Numbered from the stretch's first letter, positions 35,396 to 49,443 are shown. The stretch is DNA of 64,000 bases from Lingula anatina (GCF_001039355.2 NW_019775845.1:49764-113763); one strand, 5' to 3'. Notes: a model not told the origin generated them from the sequence alone. Program-made: numbers and translations.

Positions 35396-38300
35396 ATGGA
35401 ATTCCCATTCAACATCAATCAGCTGTTAGGAGATGAAATAACATTACTTCATGGCCGAATAAAACCTCACAATAAGATACGAGACAGGTAAACATGACAG
35501 ATTGTTGCCAAGCTGTTGAATTGAATTGTGACTTGAAATTTTGATGTTTGAAAATTAAATGTAATAATTTGGCACCATTGTATAATTATGTCTTTTCAAC
35601 CGTTGCATGCTGCCATTGAGAATTTATTTAAACCAATATTTTACTGGCCAAATGTCATTATAATGAATCATTGGTTACAGTGGTAAGAACCACATCATTT
35701 GTTACACATTCTAGCTCTTTATGTTGTCTGACATGGACTTAATATGCTAACTCTTGAAAAATATCAATATTTAAGTAACTGTAAAATGGCATACAGCCAT
35801 CAAATTGGCTGTTTATAAACGATGAGCTCACAAATCTTATAATAACCTTTCACCTACCTTTTATATTCAGTGAATCACTGCTGAAAGTTGCAAATGCCCT
35901 TTTCGTATTGTATTATGCTTATAATTATACTTCTATGTACTGTATATGTACTTGCATATATCTGAAGTGCAGCATTGTGAGAGATTGACAAATAAAGGAC
36001 CTGGCTACTATGAAAGAGAAACATCTAGTCTTAACCTTGGGAACTTGTGAAAGAGAGCTTAACTCTCCATTGCATAAATACATGTTTGACTAATCAAAAT
36101 GTTGAGATACAGATACATCAGTCTACTCCAAAATGTGAAAAAAAGGCTTGCCAAGGCAAGATTTTTCATGCTAGGATGCTATTGGGTGATTATTTGGACT
36201 GTCGAGTATCATAAGTCAAACCTTACCTCACAGTTGGTAGGTGTGCCATGATGTTTTCTATTTATTGGGTCTGTATACTCAAATAGTGAATTAATTATTT
36301 ATATTTTTTCCATACAGCTACCACCAGTACAGGGATCAACTATGCAAAGTGATAGACAAACTTGGTATAGCTTCAGCAAAGGTAAGGCTGCATGACAGAA
36401 GACATTGAGTGGTTTTAATTTCTTGAATACATGTAACATCAAAAGAAAAATCCACAATATTTTTATTACAAATTTTTTACATTTTCCTTTCAAATAGCCT
36501 TTGTGAAAAGCTTGTTATAACTTAAGTGCCTTTGTATTATCAATCTTTTGCCTGTGCAGTAGATTGCAAACAAATCCTGAGCTCCAAATGTCTATTTTCG
36601 TTGATTAATTTTACAGAATAGGCCAAGAGAGTCAGGGTGGGTTGCATTGACCACAATTTCTGCAGATTTCAAACACTTTGAGAATGTTATTGTGATAACA
36701 TATTTAACATGTAGAATGCACATTTTGAATAATAAAAGGTGCTAATACATAAAATATTGTTTATCAGGCACAGGGCCTTCATGGTGCCATCACCTCCGCA
36801 AGCAAGTTGGAATTCTCGGATCACAACCTTTATGTGATGAAGGATGCAGAGGGAACAGAGTAAGACTGGGTTCCCATGCCTAGATCAATCCATCTGGATC
36901 GGTCTCTCTCCCTGGGGAGTGTCACTAAATTGCTATCAACTTAACCGGCTTAAATGTCTGTCACGCCCACCGAATCAGCTAGGGTAAAGATAATTACTCC
37001 CTAACAGTTTTACTAGGCGGGACAGACATTTAAGCTGATTAAGTTGATAGAAATTTAGTGAGACTCCCGAGGGAAATAGATTGATCCAAATATCTGTGGG
37101 AATGGTCCCTAAGTGTTAGAGGATATCCAGCATTGGGTTAACTGTTTTTAGAATAGGTTTGAGTGGAATATAAAAATGCCAAGGTCTTAGGGGAAGCATA
37201 TTGTATCCCTTTTTTGTCCCTTCATTATTATTCGTTTTGCTTAATGTATCTCTTGATTGTCCTTTATTTATCCCTTGTTGGCATTTTACTTATCACTTGG
37301 TTATACCTTCTTATCTTTAATTTATTTCTCATGTAAACCCTTGTTTTTCTTTGTTTATTTTTAGTAGGTTGTAACCTGTTATTTTAAAGCGGAGCTGTCA
37401 GCATTGGTCACGTAGGCCATATTGCCTTAATTAAATTTTAACTGTTTTGTCTCAGTCTGACAATCATTATTTGGATGGGATATCTTTCATCTTAAAATTC
37501 ATTTTATTGGACACTGATAGCTGTTGCATATTAAAAATATGTGTCAGTAAACTTATTTAACTGCCTACATTTTAAGATTCTGAAATGACTTTTAATATGT
37601 TTTTCATCTTACCTTAGTGGCAAAGGAAGTGCAGTGGGATTCATCAAAGTAGGATATAAAAAGCTATTTGTTTATGATTCCCATCACAACCAACATGAGA
37701 TGGCGCCACTTTGTGTGCTGGATTTTTATGTCCATGAGTCGCGGCAAAGGATGGGCTGTGGGAAGAAATTGTTTGAACATATGTTAAAGGTAGCTACAAT
37801 TTGGCCAGTCAGTTTGTATTTTTCATTAGCAATTGACAAGAGACACACATCTGTAGCAGAACAAGTCGGGGGTTTTTATAAGGGATCATAAGTCCTTAAA
37901 TGGACGAGCATATCAAAATAATGAAATCTTGTCTATCTAGGTGCATGTAGTAGCCATCAACTGATACTGATTACAATAAACTTATTGGTAACATGATTTT
38001 TATGGACATTACATGATGGCGCAATACACCACACCAGTCATCATTTTATAATATCTTTTGTTATGATTCTGTTTTTGAAAAAAGGAAAAAAAAAAAAACA
38101 AGATGTGATCATTGTAAAATTGAACCAGGGTCAGTAATTTTTGGAAAATTTGTTCATTCATTTCTGTATTCTACTTAAAGCCAGTACATTGTTAGATCTT
38201 GCTGTCCTGAAGGAACAGTGGGCTAAAAATCTTTTGGTGTATCCTGATTTTAAATTATAACCAAATGACTCATTTATTTTTATGAAATCATTGATGGACT

Positions 38301-41300
38301 TAATTGCATGCTTGGAAATTTTTTTAACCGAAGTCATTCTTTGTATATATTTAGCCAAATCCATGCCAGTAAAGCCAGATTGATGTAGACAATTTGACTA
38401 TGCATAGATTGATCTAGATCCTGTAATTCCACTATATGTATGATGATATATTATTCTTCATTAAGGCTGAGCATATTAAGCCCCAGCATCTAGCCATTGA
38501 CAGACCATCACACAAGTTCCAGTCATTCCTTCACAAACATTACAACATGAAAGCAGAAATTCCTCAGGTCAACAACTTTATGGTCTTTGAGGGCTTTTTC
38601 AGGGACAGACCTCCAGGTAAATAATGAAATTAATTGTAAAAAATCTTCATTGTGTGTGTTTTTCTATATTTTCAAATTGTTGTTACTATGTGAGGCCATT
38701 TCACTGTTTCGAAAGCTGATTTTTTAAATTGTTAAAACTGTCCTATGATTGTTGTTATAAATGTAATTGTATATTTCATATATGCCAGCTGTCTTATTTT
38801 AACTGAAGGACACAGTAACTGGTTGTCAAAGAATCCATTTGTCTTTGATTATCTGTCTTAGTTCCATTTCTTAAACAGTATTTAAGTAAAATGATAAAAC
38901 TATTGAAGTTGCATTGGAGAGATTGTTGTGGTTGGCACTTTTTGGATAAAAATGAGTGTTCTCCAGATTTTTTTTTTCTTGTTCTAGAACCTGAAAGGAA
39001 GAGAGACTTTCATGGCAGACCACCTTTACATCCATATAGCAGAAGTAGAAGTGGAAAAAACAGGGGTATGAGAGAAATATAATGTAGAAGAAAATGTTTT
39101 TAATGTTCTTTTTAACTGAGTTTTATAATTTGTAGATGCAGAACAACAAACAACACATATAATCTTAATACATGACATTGTGAAGAATACATGTAAGAGT
39201 TATAAAATTTAAAACAAGCACATATACAACTATGTTTGAATTCATCAACCATAATTGCTTGAAAATAAAAGAAGACGACCATGAGGCTTGCATCAACATT
39301 TTTGTCAAATCACCTGGGCATGTGCGAGCACCATGTTGGCCACAAGCTAATGCTTGGAAGAAAATGTTCAGCTTGTGTTAAATAATTATCATCTATGATC
39401 CAACTACAAAGCTAATGAATATTTTTGCTCAAGTCTTATATTGTCTTTTATCTCCAGGTCATTTGTACGAAGAACAGAGCTCACACTCCGCCCCTGCTGC
39501 AACCACCTCAGGGAGACAGTCATCACTTTCTAACAGCAATGTACCACTTACTCCATTAGAGAAAGAGGTATGGTAATTACTCAATAAGTTAAAACAATAT
39601 TTATTTAACTCACCTCAAGGAGACAGTCGTCACTTTCTAATAGCAGTTTATCACTGACTCCATTAGAGAAAGAGGTACGGTTATAATTGTATAATTAAAA
39701 ACACAGTGGATTCATAAATCACCCATGGCAGGGAGACAGTCATCACTTTTGAACAGCAATGTACCACTTACTCCATTAGTGAAAGAGGTCAGTAATTTCT
39801 CACTAATGTTAAAGAGCATGAATTATTAATCCCCCCCCCTCAAAAATGTTTTGTAACTTTTAATTTTCCACAAATCTGATTGTATTTACCTTTCTGACCT
39901 ATTTTCATGTGCAGAGAGATCTTTTGAAAGATATCTTGGTTCCTAGATCTGGTTCACGGGAGCAGTTAGCCCAGTATGGCAGCCAACCCAATCTTACCAG
40001 GAGCAAGTAGGTCATATTAATGTTCAAAAAAAATTTTGCAGTAATAATTATTAATAAGAGAGATTTTTAACTCTTTTTTGCCCATTCCCTTTTTCATATG
40101 TATCTTGGTTTAGATTTGATTGTTATCTTCCTTGTGTTAAGCTCTGATTAAGGTTCACACTGAAGTGAAAATAATTAGTTTACTAAATTATAAAGAAATA
40201 TTTTGATATAGCCTTAACTACAAGAATTCAGCTGCTTATGATGATTGTGTATATCTACTCTGCCTCATAGTTTCTGTTGAATGTTGTAAATCCTTTATCT
40301 GCCTCATTTCTTAAAAAATACTTTTTTTTGTTTGCTCAATGTGTTTTTCTTTCAATTGAGTGTTTTGAATTATTAATTGTATGCAAGTGTAAACCTATAT
40401 TTACTTTTAAGAATCAGTAAAAAAGTGAAAATTGGACATCTATTTATACACAAATAAATTACATATGTTGGGCTTCATTTATTTCCAAGAACTTGCACAA
40501 TAATCATGATATAAAGAGATCAAACTTATACACTTTAGTATAAATTTTTTAAAGCTAGTTAAAAACAAACATAGATTCATGCGTGTGTATGTGTAAATTG
40601 TTCAAAACCCAATTTTAAACCCTTCCAAGCCTTTAGTTTTAATGTTGTTGTTGTTCCAGTTCTCTGACTTTAGAGCTGGATAATCTGTCTCTCAGTGCCA
40701 CACATGCAATGGGTGCTCAGGCCAGTAGATATAGCAGGTACACTAATGATGGCACACCTACCAGAGAGGAGAGGAGGTAAATGTCTCTACCCAATACTAA
40801 AAGGCATATAATATGTAGCAAGGCTTTGTATAGCTAATAGAAAAAAAATATGTCATCAAGGTGTCCTATCCAAAACTGTTGAGAATATTAAGATTTGTAG
40901 TTTAAGCTTGTAACCAAGCTGTTGATTTTTAAGTTTTATTGTACACTACAAAGATTTTTACACACAATGGGTGGCAGTGAGGAAAGGAGGTATGTGTATT
41001 TGTTGTCATTTCACACTGTAAACTGATTTGAGACCCATCTTTTGCTGTTGTTGTGCATAGAATCATGTTAGATAGTTTGTGAAAAGCATTGAAGAATTTT
41101 TCAGGTTGTCTTTGGGCACATTGATGATAAAATTGATAAATCTTTGCTATTTTTAAAAATCACTATGAAATTAAAAAATCTGTTCAAGATTTATTTTGGG
41201 GCTGTTTTCAAATGAATTCTATTCATTTTTTACAACAAAAGAGCTACTCCTGTAAAGAATCAGCAGCAGACAATGTTACAACAAGGGCAAGGTCATGGCA

Positions 41301-42094
41301 GTGTGCCAGGATTAGGGTCTCTCACAGGTTTAGGTCAAGGTCCTGGGCCAGGTCAAAGTTCAGGAGCCAGAGTGACACCTGTAGAAAATGCTGGTGGTAT
41401 GTTGAAATTGAATACTGCTTTGATGTCGCATAGTGAAATTCGCGAATCATGCTATTTTGCAAAATTTACACAACAAACAGCTATGTGGTAGTGAGATTTG
41501 GTGTTGCTCAGAAGTGTCAAATAACAGTTGGAAAGTGCATGTAGGACATAGATGATTTTTCAAAAGAAAAGAAAATTTAATTCTTTCAATAGAAAAACAG
41601 TAACAAGAAGCTGTTGCTTTCCAAAAATCTGATAATACATAACATTAAAATTATTTGTAGAAAGTTTGCTCTTAAATGCTTTAAAAGCCTCTGCAAACTG
41701 TCAAAAGCAGTAGTTTTTATTTATGAAATATCAACAGTCATTGTTGACTTGGTGATATGTTAGCATGAGCCGAGCTGTAAACACAGAAAGTGTGAACCAA
41801 GCATAGTTAGACATTTTATTAAAATTTTTTTACAAGACAAAAATGCTTCTCATAATAGTAGCATTATTATATTTTTTACAGGTTCTTCCCCACCCTTGTT
41901 AAAGAGAGGTGGTCCAACTGGTGTTTCAGGTGCCCTTAATACACACCAGGACTACTTGAGCAGAGGCGGTCACTTAAAGCTGTCACCAGCAGCCACTGCA
42001 CCTACACAGGTGGTTAGTCCAGCTGCTGGCAGGTAGGTTGACTAGACACTAAAATTCAGGGTACTGAAGGTGAGGCTGCTGTATCTACTCTCAT

Positions 42095-42130
<36 letters not shown>

Positions 42131-42343
42131 TGTTTAATCGTTGTCTGTGGGTTTTTTTCAGTTGTTTCTCTCACTGTTGTCTGAATTGTGGAAATTTGTA
42201 CTTACAGTGAAACAAACACTTCAACTCCACCTAGAGCAGCCAAACCTTTATCTATGGCGACAACATGGAATATTTTCGGTGTGCCACAAGCCAGTCAGAG
42301 TCCAGCAAGTGCCAAAAAATGGTCCCATACAAAGCTTTGGTGA
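35396..42343 (+). CDS. ATAT1: Alpha-tubulin N-acetyltransferase 1 (MEC-17)
   Basis: Acetylates Lys40 of alpha-tubulin inside the microtubule lumen, using acetyl-CoA. Twelve exons: 35396-35487, 36318-36381, 36768-36859, 37618-37789, 38466-38616, 38988-39065, 39458-39567, 39915-40006, 40660-40776, 41242-41396, 41882-42032, 42208-42343; 469 residues, all in phase. Start MEFPFNINQLL matches the vertebrate N-terminus. The GNAT core shows GFIKVGYKKLFVYD, LCVLDFYVHESRQRMGCGKK (acetyl-CoA loop), and HLAIDRPSHKFQSFLHKHY with the Asp152-Arg153 pair of the active site, then VNNFMVFEGFF. From exon 6 on the tail is Ser/Gln/Gly/Pro-rich and probably disordered. It ends KLW, in a region where human ends RPW. 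Exon 7 has two extra partial copies in the following intron. Confidence 0.97.
36868..37109. mobile_element. Foldback MITE-like element, 242 bp, in ATAT1 intron 3
   Basis: The left arm gggttcccatgcctagatca... is mirrored by the right arm, whose inverse begins gggaccattcccacagatat. Best-matching inner part: cactaaattgctatcaactt on the left and its inverse with one change on the right, then gcttaaatgtctgtc. Arms are about 95-100 bp. It starts 9 bp after the exon 3 donor. Confidence 0.75.
39501..39790 (+). repeat. ATAT1: Three copies of the ATAT1 exon 7 end
   Basis: The last part of exon 7 with its donor (39501-39571) recurs at 39607-39680 and 39717-39790, each containing a form of agacagtcatcactttctaa and ctccattagagaaagaggt. 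Copy 2 is stopped in every usable frame. Copy 3 has an AG acceptor (39730-39731) and a GTCAGT donor (39788), giving a 56-nt unit in the same entry and exit phase as exon 7: RQSSLLNSNVPLTPLVKE. Confidence 0.9.
42098..42129. repeat. (CA)n microsatellite
   Basis: About 15 CA units in the last ATAT1 intron. Confidence 0.95.
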
Positions 42344-45300
42344 TTAGTACATAGAAGCATCCAAATTTTCAAAAGTAGTCCCATTAAAAACTATGGTATG
42401 CTGTGGAGACTAGTGATATCTATTTGTTGCAAGAGGGTAACAAGCTCAGCTGTTGGAAGGTGAATGTAGGAGATTGATGAATTTCATGAAAGAAAAGAAC
42501 ACTTTAATCCTTTGGATAACAAAACAGCTACTGACACTTTCCAAAAAATTTTATCATATATATCAAAAAAGTGATTTGTAGAAAGTTGGCACTAATAAGC
42601 TTTAAAAGCTAACTCTGCAGGAAAGGGAAGTTTGTGAAAAAGTGCTAGCATGCCAGAGTCAACAGCTGTGATGGAAAGCACAATTATGGATAATTTTATC
42701 ATAAACATTATTGTTGAAAAATACACATAAATCCCTTTAAGCATCTTTATCATGTAGACTTAGCATTCGTGAAAAAGAAACTTGTCTAAAATACAAAAAG
42801 AAAGTTTTTAAAATTTAAATAACAATGTTAAAACATACTATTCACCACTTTACAGATACTTACAAAATTGCTGCGCGCATGCGTGAGAATTGCATTGTGG
42901 GAAAAAATAGAGCAAAACAAAAACGGCGAGTATCCGAATAATGGAGAATAACCTCGACGATCACACACTCTGGTCCATGATTGAGAGATGGAACAATAAA
43001 TTGAGAATTGACATATTGATTGAACTTGGCAGTTGTAAAATTAGTGGGAAATTACCTTTCTCGATACCTTCTATCATTTCTGCAACTTGAAACACAGCAG
43101 GTAGTCATTATTTTGTGTTCAAGAGCCTTCGCGCCAAGAGTTCACACTCTTTTTTTCCCCCACAATGCAGTTCGAGTTTCCTGTCGACGTACAAATGTAA
43201 AGTGATGAATGGCAAAACTATTTATTAAGTCATAGCTAGGACACAAAAACTAGCAAGTGCGCAGATTCTTGGTAACAAAGATTCTTGGTAACAGCATTTT
43301 TTTGCCTGGAAATATATCCAAGCATGTGGTTTGGTTTAGAAACAAGTTGTCAATCAATACCTCAGTAATACTACTTCCCTTGCTGCAATTGGCATATGAC
43401 ATTCCCAGTGAAAGTTGGAAAAAAAAACTTTTTATCTAGACATAATTATGAATGGCTAAGTGCCTGTAAGGCATGTCAGTGTAGTCTCACAGTGTACAGT
43501 ACCTACAGTGGTTGTTGTTTTTATATACCTGGTTGTATTGTAATTATGTAGTAAACTTTAGGGAGCATTCAGAACGAGCTGATCTGTGGACTAGCGGATC
43601 AATTATGGCCGACCCACTTGAAAGCTTGCCGCATAATCCCCTAATAGACACTGAATAGATTCCCGGTGGGGTTTACGCAGCAAGCTTTCAAGTGGTTCAG
43701 CTATATTTGATCTGTAGGTCTGCGGATCAACTTTGGTTGTGAATGCTGATCAGTACAGTAACTGTAATCTCAGAGACTGTCAAGTATGGTTGGAACAGGG
43801 TGCTGTCAGAGGGTCTGAAAAGTAAGTAGTTGATGGACTAGGTCATTCATAAGCTAAAGGATAAAGTTGGAATGTAACCATGTTTTGATTATAGATACGT
43901 AAAAATCACTAAAGATTTACAGTAGGTTTTATTTCTGTAGATGTAGGTTTAATGGCTCTATCCTTGTGTCATGTTCAAATAGTGCCTTATTATTGTGAAT
44001 TTATACCACAACTTCACAAGGTACACATTCAAACATTTGCGTCCATTTTTACTTGTCACTTACCCTTTTTAGGAACATAGTTTTTATTTTTAAATTTTTA
44101 TTTATAATAGATATATTGAATTTGTTCATTTATGTTGTGATATTTGTATTGGGTCATTTGTAAGTTTGCATTTTTATGACATTTTATGACCACATAGGTA
44201 ATGTAGGTTGCCAGAACTACAATTCAGTGGGGTATTTTTTTTTAAATAAAAAATGAATTATGTTACTGATACATAGTGTCTGTAGTCTTGCCAGCAATGT
44301 AGATTTCAAAATGTGTTGATACAAATTCTGTGGCAACAGAAATCTGCATGTAAAGAAGGGAGTTGATTGTCTGAAAATTGAGAATCTTTTTTTGTACTAT
44401 TTTATTTTTACGGTTGGTTTAATTTAGCTCATTGAAGTTCTTGGCTATTGGGATTATGGAATATATTTTATTCTTTATTAAACAAATGTAACATAAAGTA
44501 AAAAAATGTTCTTATGTCATATCATAGAGGTAGGTGTAATTTCATACATGAGAAGAAAAGTGTACTACTCCCATACAGAGGTGCAAGTTCCCAACCCTAT
44601 AAGCATCTGTTAATTAAAATTACCACTTTCTGCATTTGTCATTTGCCTGGTTTCTATATGTCACATTTACATGTAATTGGCTTTTTATAAAATAATGTAT
44701 TTGAAATATTGTTCCTATCATGTTTTTGATTATTAAGTTGTACAAGAATACAGAACTCTCAAAAAGAAAAGTACTGAAATTGGAGTAAAAGTTATAGTGT
44801 TTCATGTCAGAACAATAATGACTCCACCTTTTTTGATGGGGATATATAATTTCTGAATAATTCAATTTTGTTGCTACCACTCAACAGGAATGTTTTAACT
44901 TTGAGAATTTATGACTTGAAAAAAGCAGTATCTGTAAAAGTCACGATTTCTCCCCATTGAAAAGATTGCGTCAATTTCATAATACCTTTTACTTTGAGTA
45001 GACTCACTTTCTTGAAAGAATATTTCACTTGCTAAACAAGGTTAATAAGATTTAATCAAAACAATAAAATTGCCCATAAAATTATATTTATTTTAATCCC
45101 AAATATTTGTACACTATACAATATGATTAACACATGAAACATCACTTAAAGGTACGAACAGCAATATCACATTGACTTTTGATGATAAGTGTCAATTAAA
45201 AAAAAAAAAAAAAAAATAGGCAGTACAATAATACCCTGAGATTCAGTTCCAATGTATGCCAGCTTCTTCTTTTTAACATCTCTGTATGACTAGCAGGCAA

Positions 45301-46621
45301 AAATAGAAAAATTCAAATATGAAGAAGCTGGTTTGCATTAGGTCTAAAACTCGCGGATATAAATCCAATAATTTCATTCATTCAATTACCCTTGAAGTAC
45401 AGGTCATGACCCAGTTCCTAAATATTGAACAAATATGTTTTCATACCTCTTTTCAACTCGTCAACATCTTTCAACCTGTCTACACCTTTCAAGTTTCAAC
45501 AGTAATACAAACTGACCATGAATGCTAATAAAATAAATAAGATAGCTAACATACATATATACATAATTGGCAATAAATAAATACTATATTTTACAAATGT
45601 AGTTTTAACTAGAACCACATGGATTGCCAAGAACCATGTAATCTTTTGTTTGCACATTAAAAAATAAAATGTCATATTCACAGCGCCAAGGCAATTGTAA
45701 AATCCTTTGCACCTTCTTACAATCCTATCCTTGTCAAAATATAAACAGAGCAACTGAGGACATTTCTACCCCAAATAATCCCTATGATCAATTCAAACAG
45801 CTGAACACATAAAAATGCTCCTGGGAATGTTATGAATTTCATAACGAACTATTTTTATTTTTAAAATATCACATAAAGCATTTGATCACCCTCTCACACC
45901 TGATGTACAATTAACAGTCTATAGTCCCTAGTATTGTGCTGTGTATCATACTTGTATAAAAGAAAAATACAAGGATCACACATGACTGCTACATCCATTT
46001 AGTGTCTAAATGATGCCTAATAAACGAACAAGTCAACTACTCATGTAAGTAAATGCATATTCCATCTATTCATTTCATACCTCCATTTACACAACATTCA
46101 AAGCATTTACAATGTCCATATGGTTAAAGCAGCAGTGCTTGTGACTGTCACAAATCACAGGTGAGCAATTTCCTTATTGTAGCCACAATATTGAACTTCG
46201 TAATTTTAAATGGGTTTCCCACAATAGTATAATCCTCTGCATAAAGCACAACTTTCGGAACAGGCTGGCATGTTTTCCTCCACTTAATTTTTTAAAGTGC
46301 TGCAATCCAACAGCTTTGTAACAGCCATTCCTCTCAGGTTTAACTTTATACCTGAAAATTTAAAAGAAGACCTACAAGTAGCCTCACATTGCACCTTCAA
46401 AATATATAAGATATGAAGCAATCAGGTCTACTGGCGCCAGTAAAGGGTTTAAGTTGTCACCTGATGTGAATTCACCTCCATTAAGACTGTAAGAATGTGC
46501 GCTCTGTCACAGCTATATACACGGCCCCAAAGTACACCATCAATTCACGTTCCAAAAATAACTATGAGAAAAAGTCATGCCGTTTCTATGGCAAGTATGT
46601 GAGTCCAGTCATGTCAAGTCA
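42344..46621. other. Intergenic region between convergent ATAT1 and CACFD1 ends
   Basis: No coding exons recognised on either strand. It must contain both 3'UTRs. The first plus-strand AATAAA noticed is at 42995-43000. A foldback element lies at 43564-43747, and a poly-A run at about 45198. Confidence 0.5.
43564..43747. mobile_element. Foldback MITE-like element, 184 bp
   Basis: Begins agcattca and ends tgaatgct. The inner arms are strong: cccacttgaaagcttgccgc on the left against the inverse of gcagcaagctttcaagtgg on the right. Arms are about 80 bp; matching is looser toward the outer ends. Confidence 0.7.
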
Positions 46622-49443
46622 TCAAGAATTTTGTGGCTCAGTTGTCTGAAGACTGTCATTCTGAATTAACTGTGCCTGCATTTCGACATCTTTGGAGTTA
46701 ATTGCCTGTGCCCTCATTGTCTCCCTGTCAGCCCTAAAACAAAATGCATGAAACAACCACATGAAAATTAATCTATGATTAATAAAACAGATCAAGATTT
46801 TTTTCAACACACAAAAAGGACATTAATTTTCCAAAGGGAGGACAAATACAGTCCCAGGAAGAGAGGCTCAATTCCCTTTTTTGTCAAATCCAATAAGTAT
46901 GCAGTTTTACCCTTTTCTATTTATTCATTTTGGTACAAGTGCATCTTTTAAAATGACTATGACCAAACTGATACTGTAAAGAATTTCAAATTAATAATAA
47001 AAATAGATGTGATAATTACAAAACTGATTCTAGACACTCACTTTTTCCCCAAGGCCATCATCCCATAAACAGCAGCTGTGACAAATATCAGTCCACAGCC
47101 AAATATAGTGGTTATCTCAGCACACATCAGCACAGGAAATACTGACAACCTGGAGGGGAAAAACAAACCAACCACATATATTGATATTTTGATGTATTGA
47201 TACATATGTAGATACTACTGAAGTCGGACATGTTGAAATCTCTTGAGGTAATGCATGATCGAGGGCCACAAATTCTGAATCAACATTTTTATGGATTACA
47301 AACAAAACAATCCTATTGAAAATACTAAATTCTTTCAGTTCAAGTAATTACTGTATCCTTTACTTACACTCCATATGATATAGCTTTCTGCCAGTGTGGC
47401 CTTGCATCTGTGAAATTACTACACTTTTGGGCAAACTCTATACATGGACAGCAGCAAGGAGCTTCTACTATCATTATGATAAATGATATAGTCCTATAAT
47501 GGAATTTCAAAATTTAATAAGAAAGCATGCTGATGAATGATACCATACAAGAATTTTTTTAAATCAATATAATAAAAAACATTAACTAAACAAGTAAAAA
47601 TATATACATTCAGAACAAACTTTACTTACTCGTACACATTCAAATACTAGCACAAGATAAAAAAAATACCTGTCAACTTTTTAATTTTTTTTTTTTTTTT
47701 TGTGTTTCTTTTGAGAAAAATATATCTATCAAAAGTGTATCTGACAAGAATGGGCAACAAAACAATTATATTTGAAAGAGTGTCAGACATCTTTGATTCT
47801 TAACATAATATTCTGGGTAGACAGATAGCACATTTTTATTTGCATTAAAGATGTTAGATGATTAAGCCATCCTTTAAAATAATGGTTAGCATGCTGTTAC
47901 ACATAAAATTAATTTAGACTATACTTTTGGAAGATAATGAGGTCATGAAATTACTCCTTTAAACACCTCTATGGTAAAGCATCCTCAAAGAAAAGTCATA
48001 AGCAATAAATAGCTCTTTTTCACATTGATAAAAATATAATTCCAAGCAGTAGTATTCCATTCAAAGTTAAAAAGATAGAAACATACACGATTTGGAGGAG
48101 GAAAAAAAGAGACCTTCAACAATAAAAAATCTCATTTAAAAAAGTCACTTTTTGCCATTTCATTTGCTAGGTGGCATGCAAACTACCCATTAATTTTTTT
48201 TACATATACTAGTAAATACAATGTTCAAAATGACTAGACAAGAAAATTATTTATCACCCAATTAACATAAATCTACCTCGCAAGACAGCCAGACTCATGA
48301 CCTTGGTACAAGTTCACTACTATTTACCTTTTAGTAAATTCACAAAAGCAACATCCCTTCAATCTCATGGTAAAAAGTGAATCTATTTACATGTATCATC
48401 TCTATCAAATATTCACTAAAAGCCATAAGTCTGCTCAACGCATGATCCATATATACATATTACTAGATACCTGTCATATGTCATATGTCTTAGTCACCAA
48501 GTGACACCATTCAGTAATAGTATATTATTCCTTCCTTAAAATATCTGATGAAATTTTGACATTCTATAAAGGAGTAATGAGCATATTGATTATTCCTGCT
48601 TTTATATAATTATGCAATCATGTACTACGGACATGTCAGATCCTTCTTTAATGTAGCATTAGTGACGGGTCTGTTTGCATCATGTATGCATGATGTACCT
48701 GAAATTTTTCCATATGGGCACTCATGTTTTACACCACCCTTTAGTCTACATTTTCCTGCAAAAATTCATGATGGAGCAATATCTCAACTTTTATCACCCA
48801 TTTCAATCACATTTTATTAGTTTTAACTTCATAATTTCAGTTTAAAAACCCAATTTCTACTGCTCATGAACAAGAGCACCACATGATATGAAGCATATAC
48901 AATGAATGGCATCACAGTGTAAATACTCACATAAGGGTGATGCCTGCTACTAAACACATTGGAGTAATTGTTATACATGCCACTGCTCCAAGAACAAAGG
49001 CAACTAAAAGAAAAAATATCACAGCATATGTATAACAAAATTTGCATACTTTAGCCTGAAATATAGAATCTAAAAAAAATCAAACAGGTATACAATGCAA
49101 CAATGTACAGATACTGGGTACACATGTAAGTACTGAGTACAGTACTAAATGATGACTGAAAATACAGACAAGTCATAATGATAAACCATTATATATTAAG
49201 GGACACTGTTTTATATTTAAATTTCATAAGCATTTTAATTATTATTAAGAACAAGTGAACGTAAAACAGCCTTCTCTGTCAACAAAATGTCAATGACGGC
49301 AAATGTCATAAATGCAATCATTGAATCAGTCACTCACTTGACGATCCCACGGTCCCGAATGCTTTGGCAGCTATTTTGTACCATTTGGGCAAGTCATTAT
49401 CTTGAGGTGGCAGAGGCGCTCCAACACTTTCATTTTGTCCCAT
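46622..49443 (-). CDS. CACFD1: Flower homologue, calcium channel flower domain-containing protein
   Basis: Flower is a small tetraspan protein of synaptic vesicles and plasma membrane, implicated in calcium-linked endocytosis and, in fly and human, in cell competition. Five exons in order: 49338-49443, 48931-49003, 47368-47493, 47042-47149, 46622-46733; 174 residues in phase, against 172 in human. Family signs: N-terminal [16 protein letters not shown]; a first hydrophobic pair with CLVAGITLM; the hallmark [15 protein letters not shown], with the conserved Glu in the membrane; a late hydrophobic pair with [20 protein letters not shown]; then a polar tail starting [10 protein letters not shown]. 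There are therefore four membrane segments with both ends probably cytosolic. It is divergent from the MetX-like gene across 0.5 kb. Confidence 0.93.

Noticed and set aside
39607-39680. Second copy of ATAT1 exon 7 as a usable exon
   Set aside because: Every acceptor choice reads into a stop within the copy in either possible phase.
48620-48820. Plus-strand frame of 66 residues inside a CACFD1 intron
   Set aside because: No homology or splice context; chance frame.
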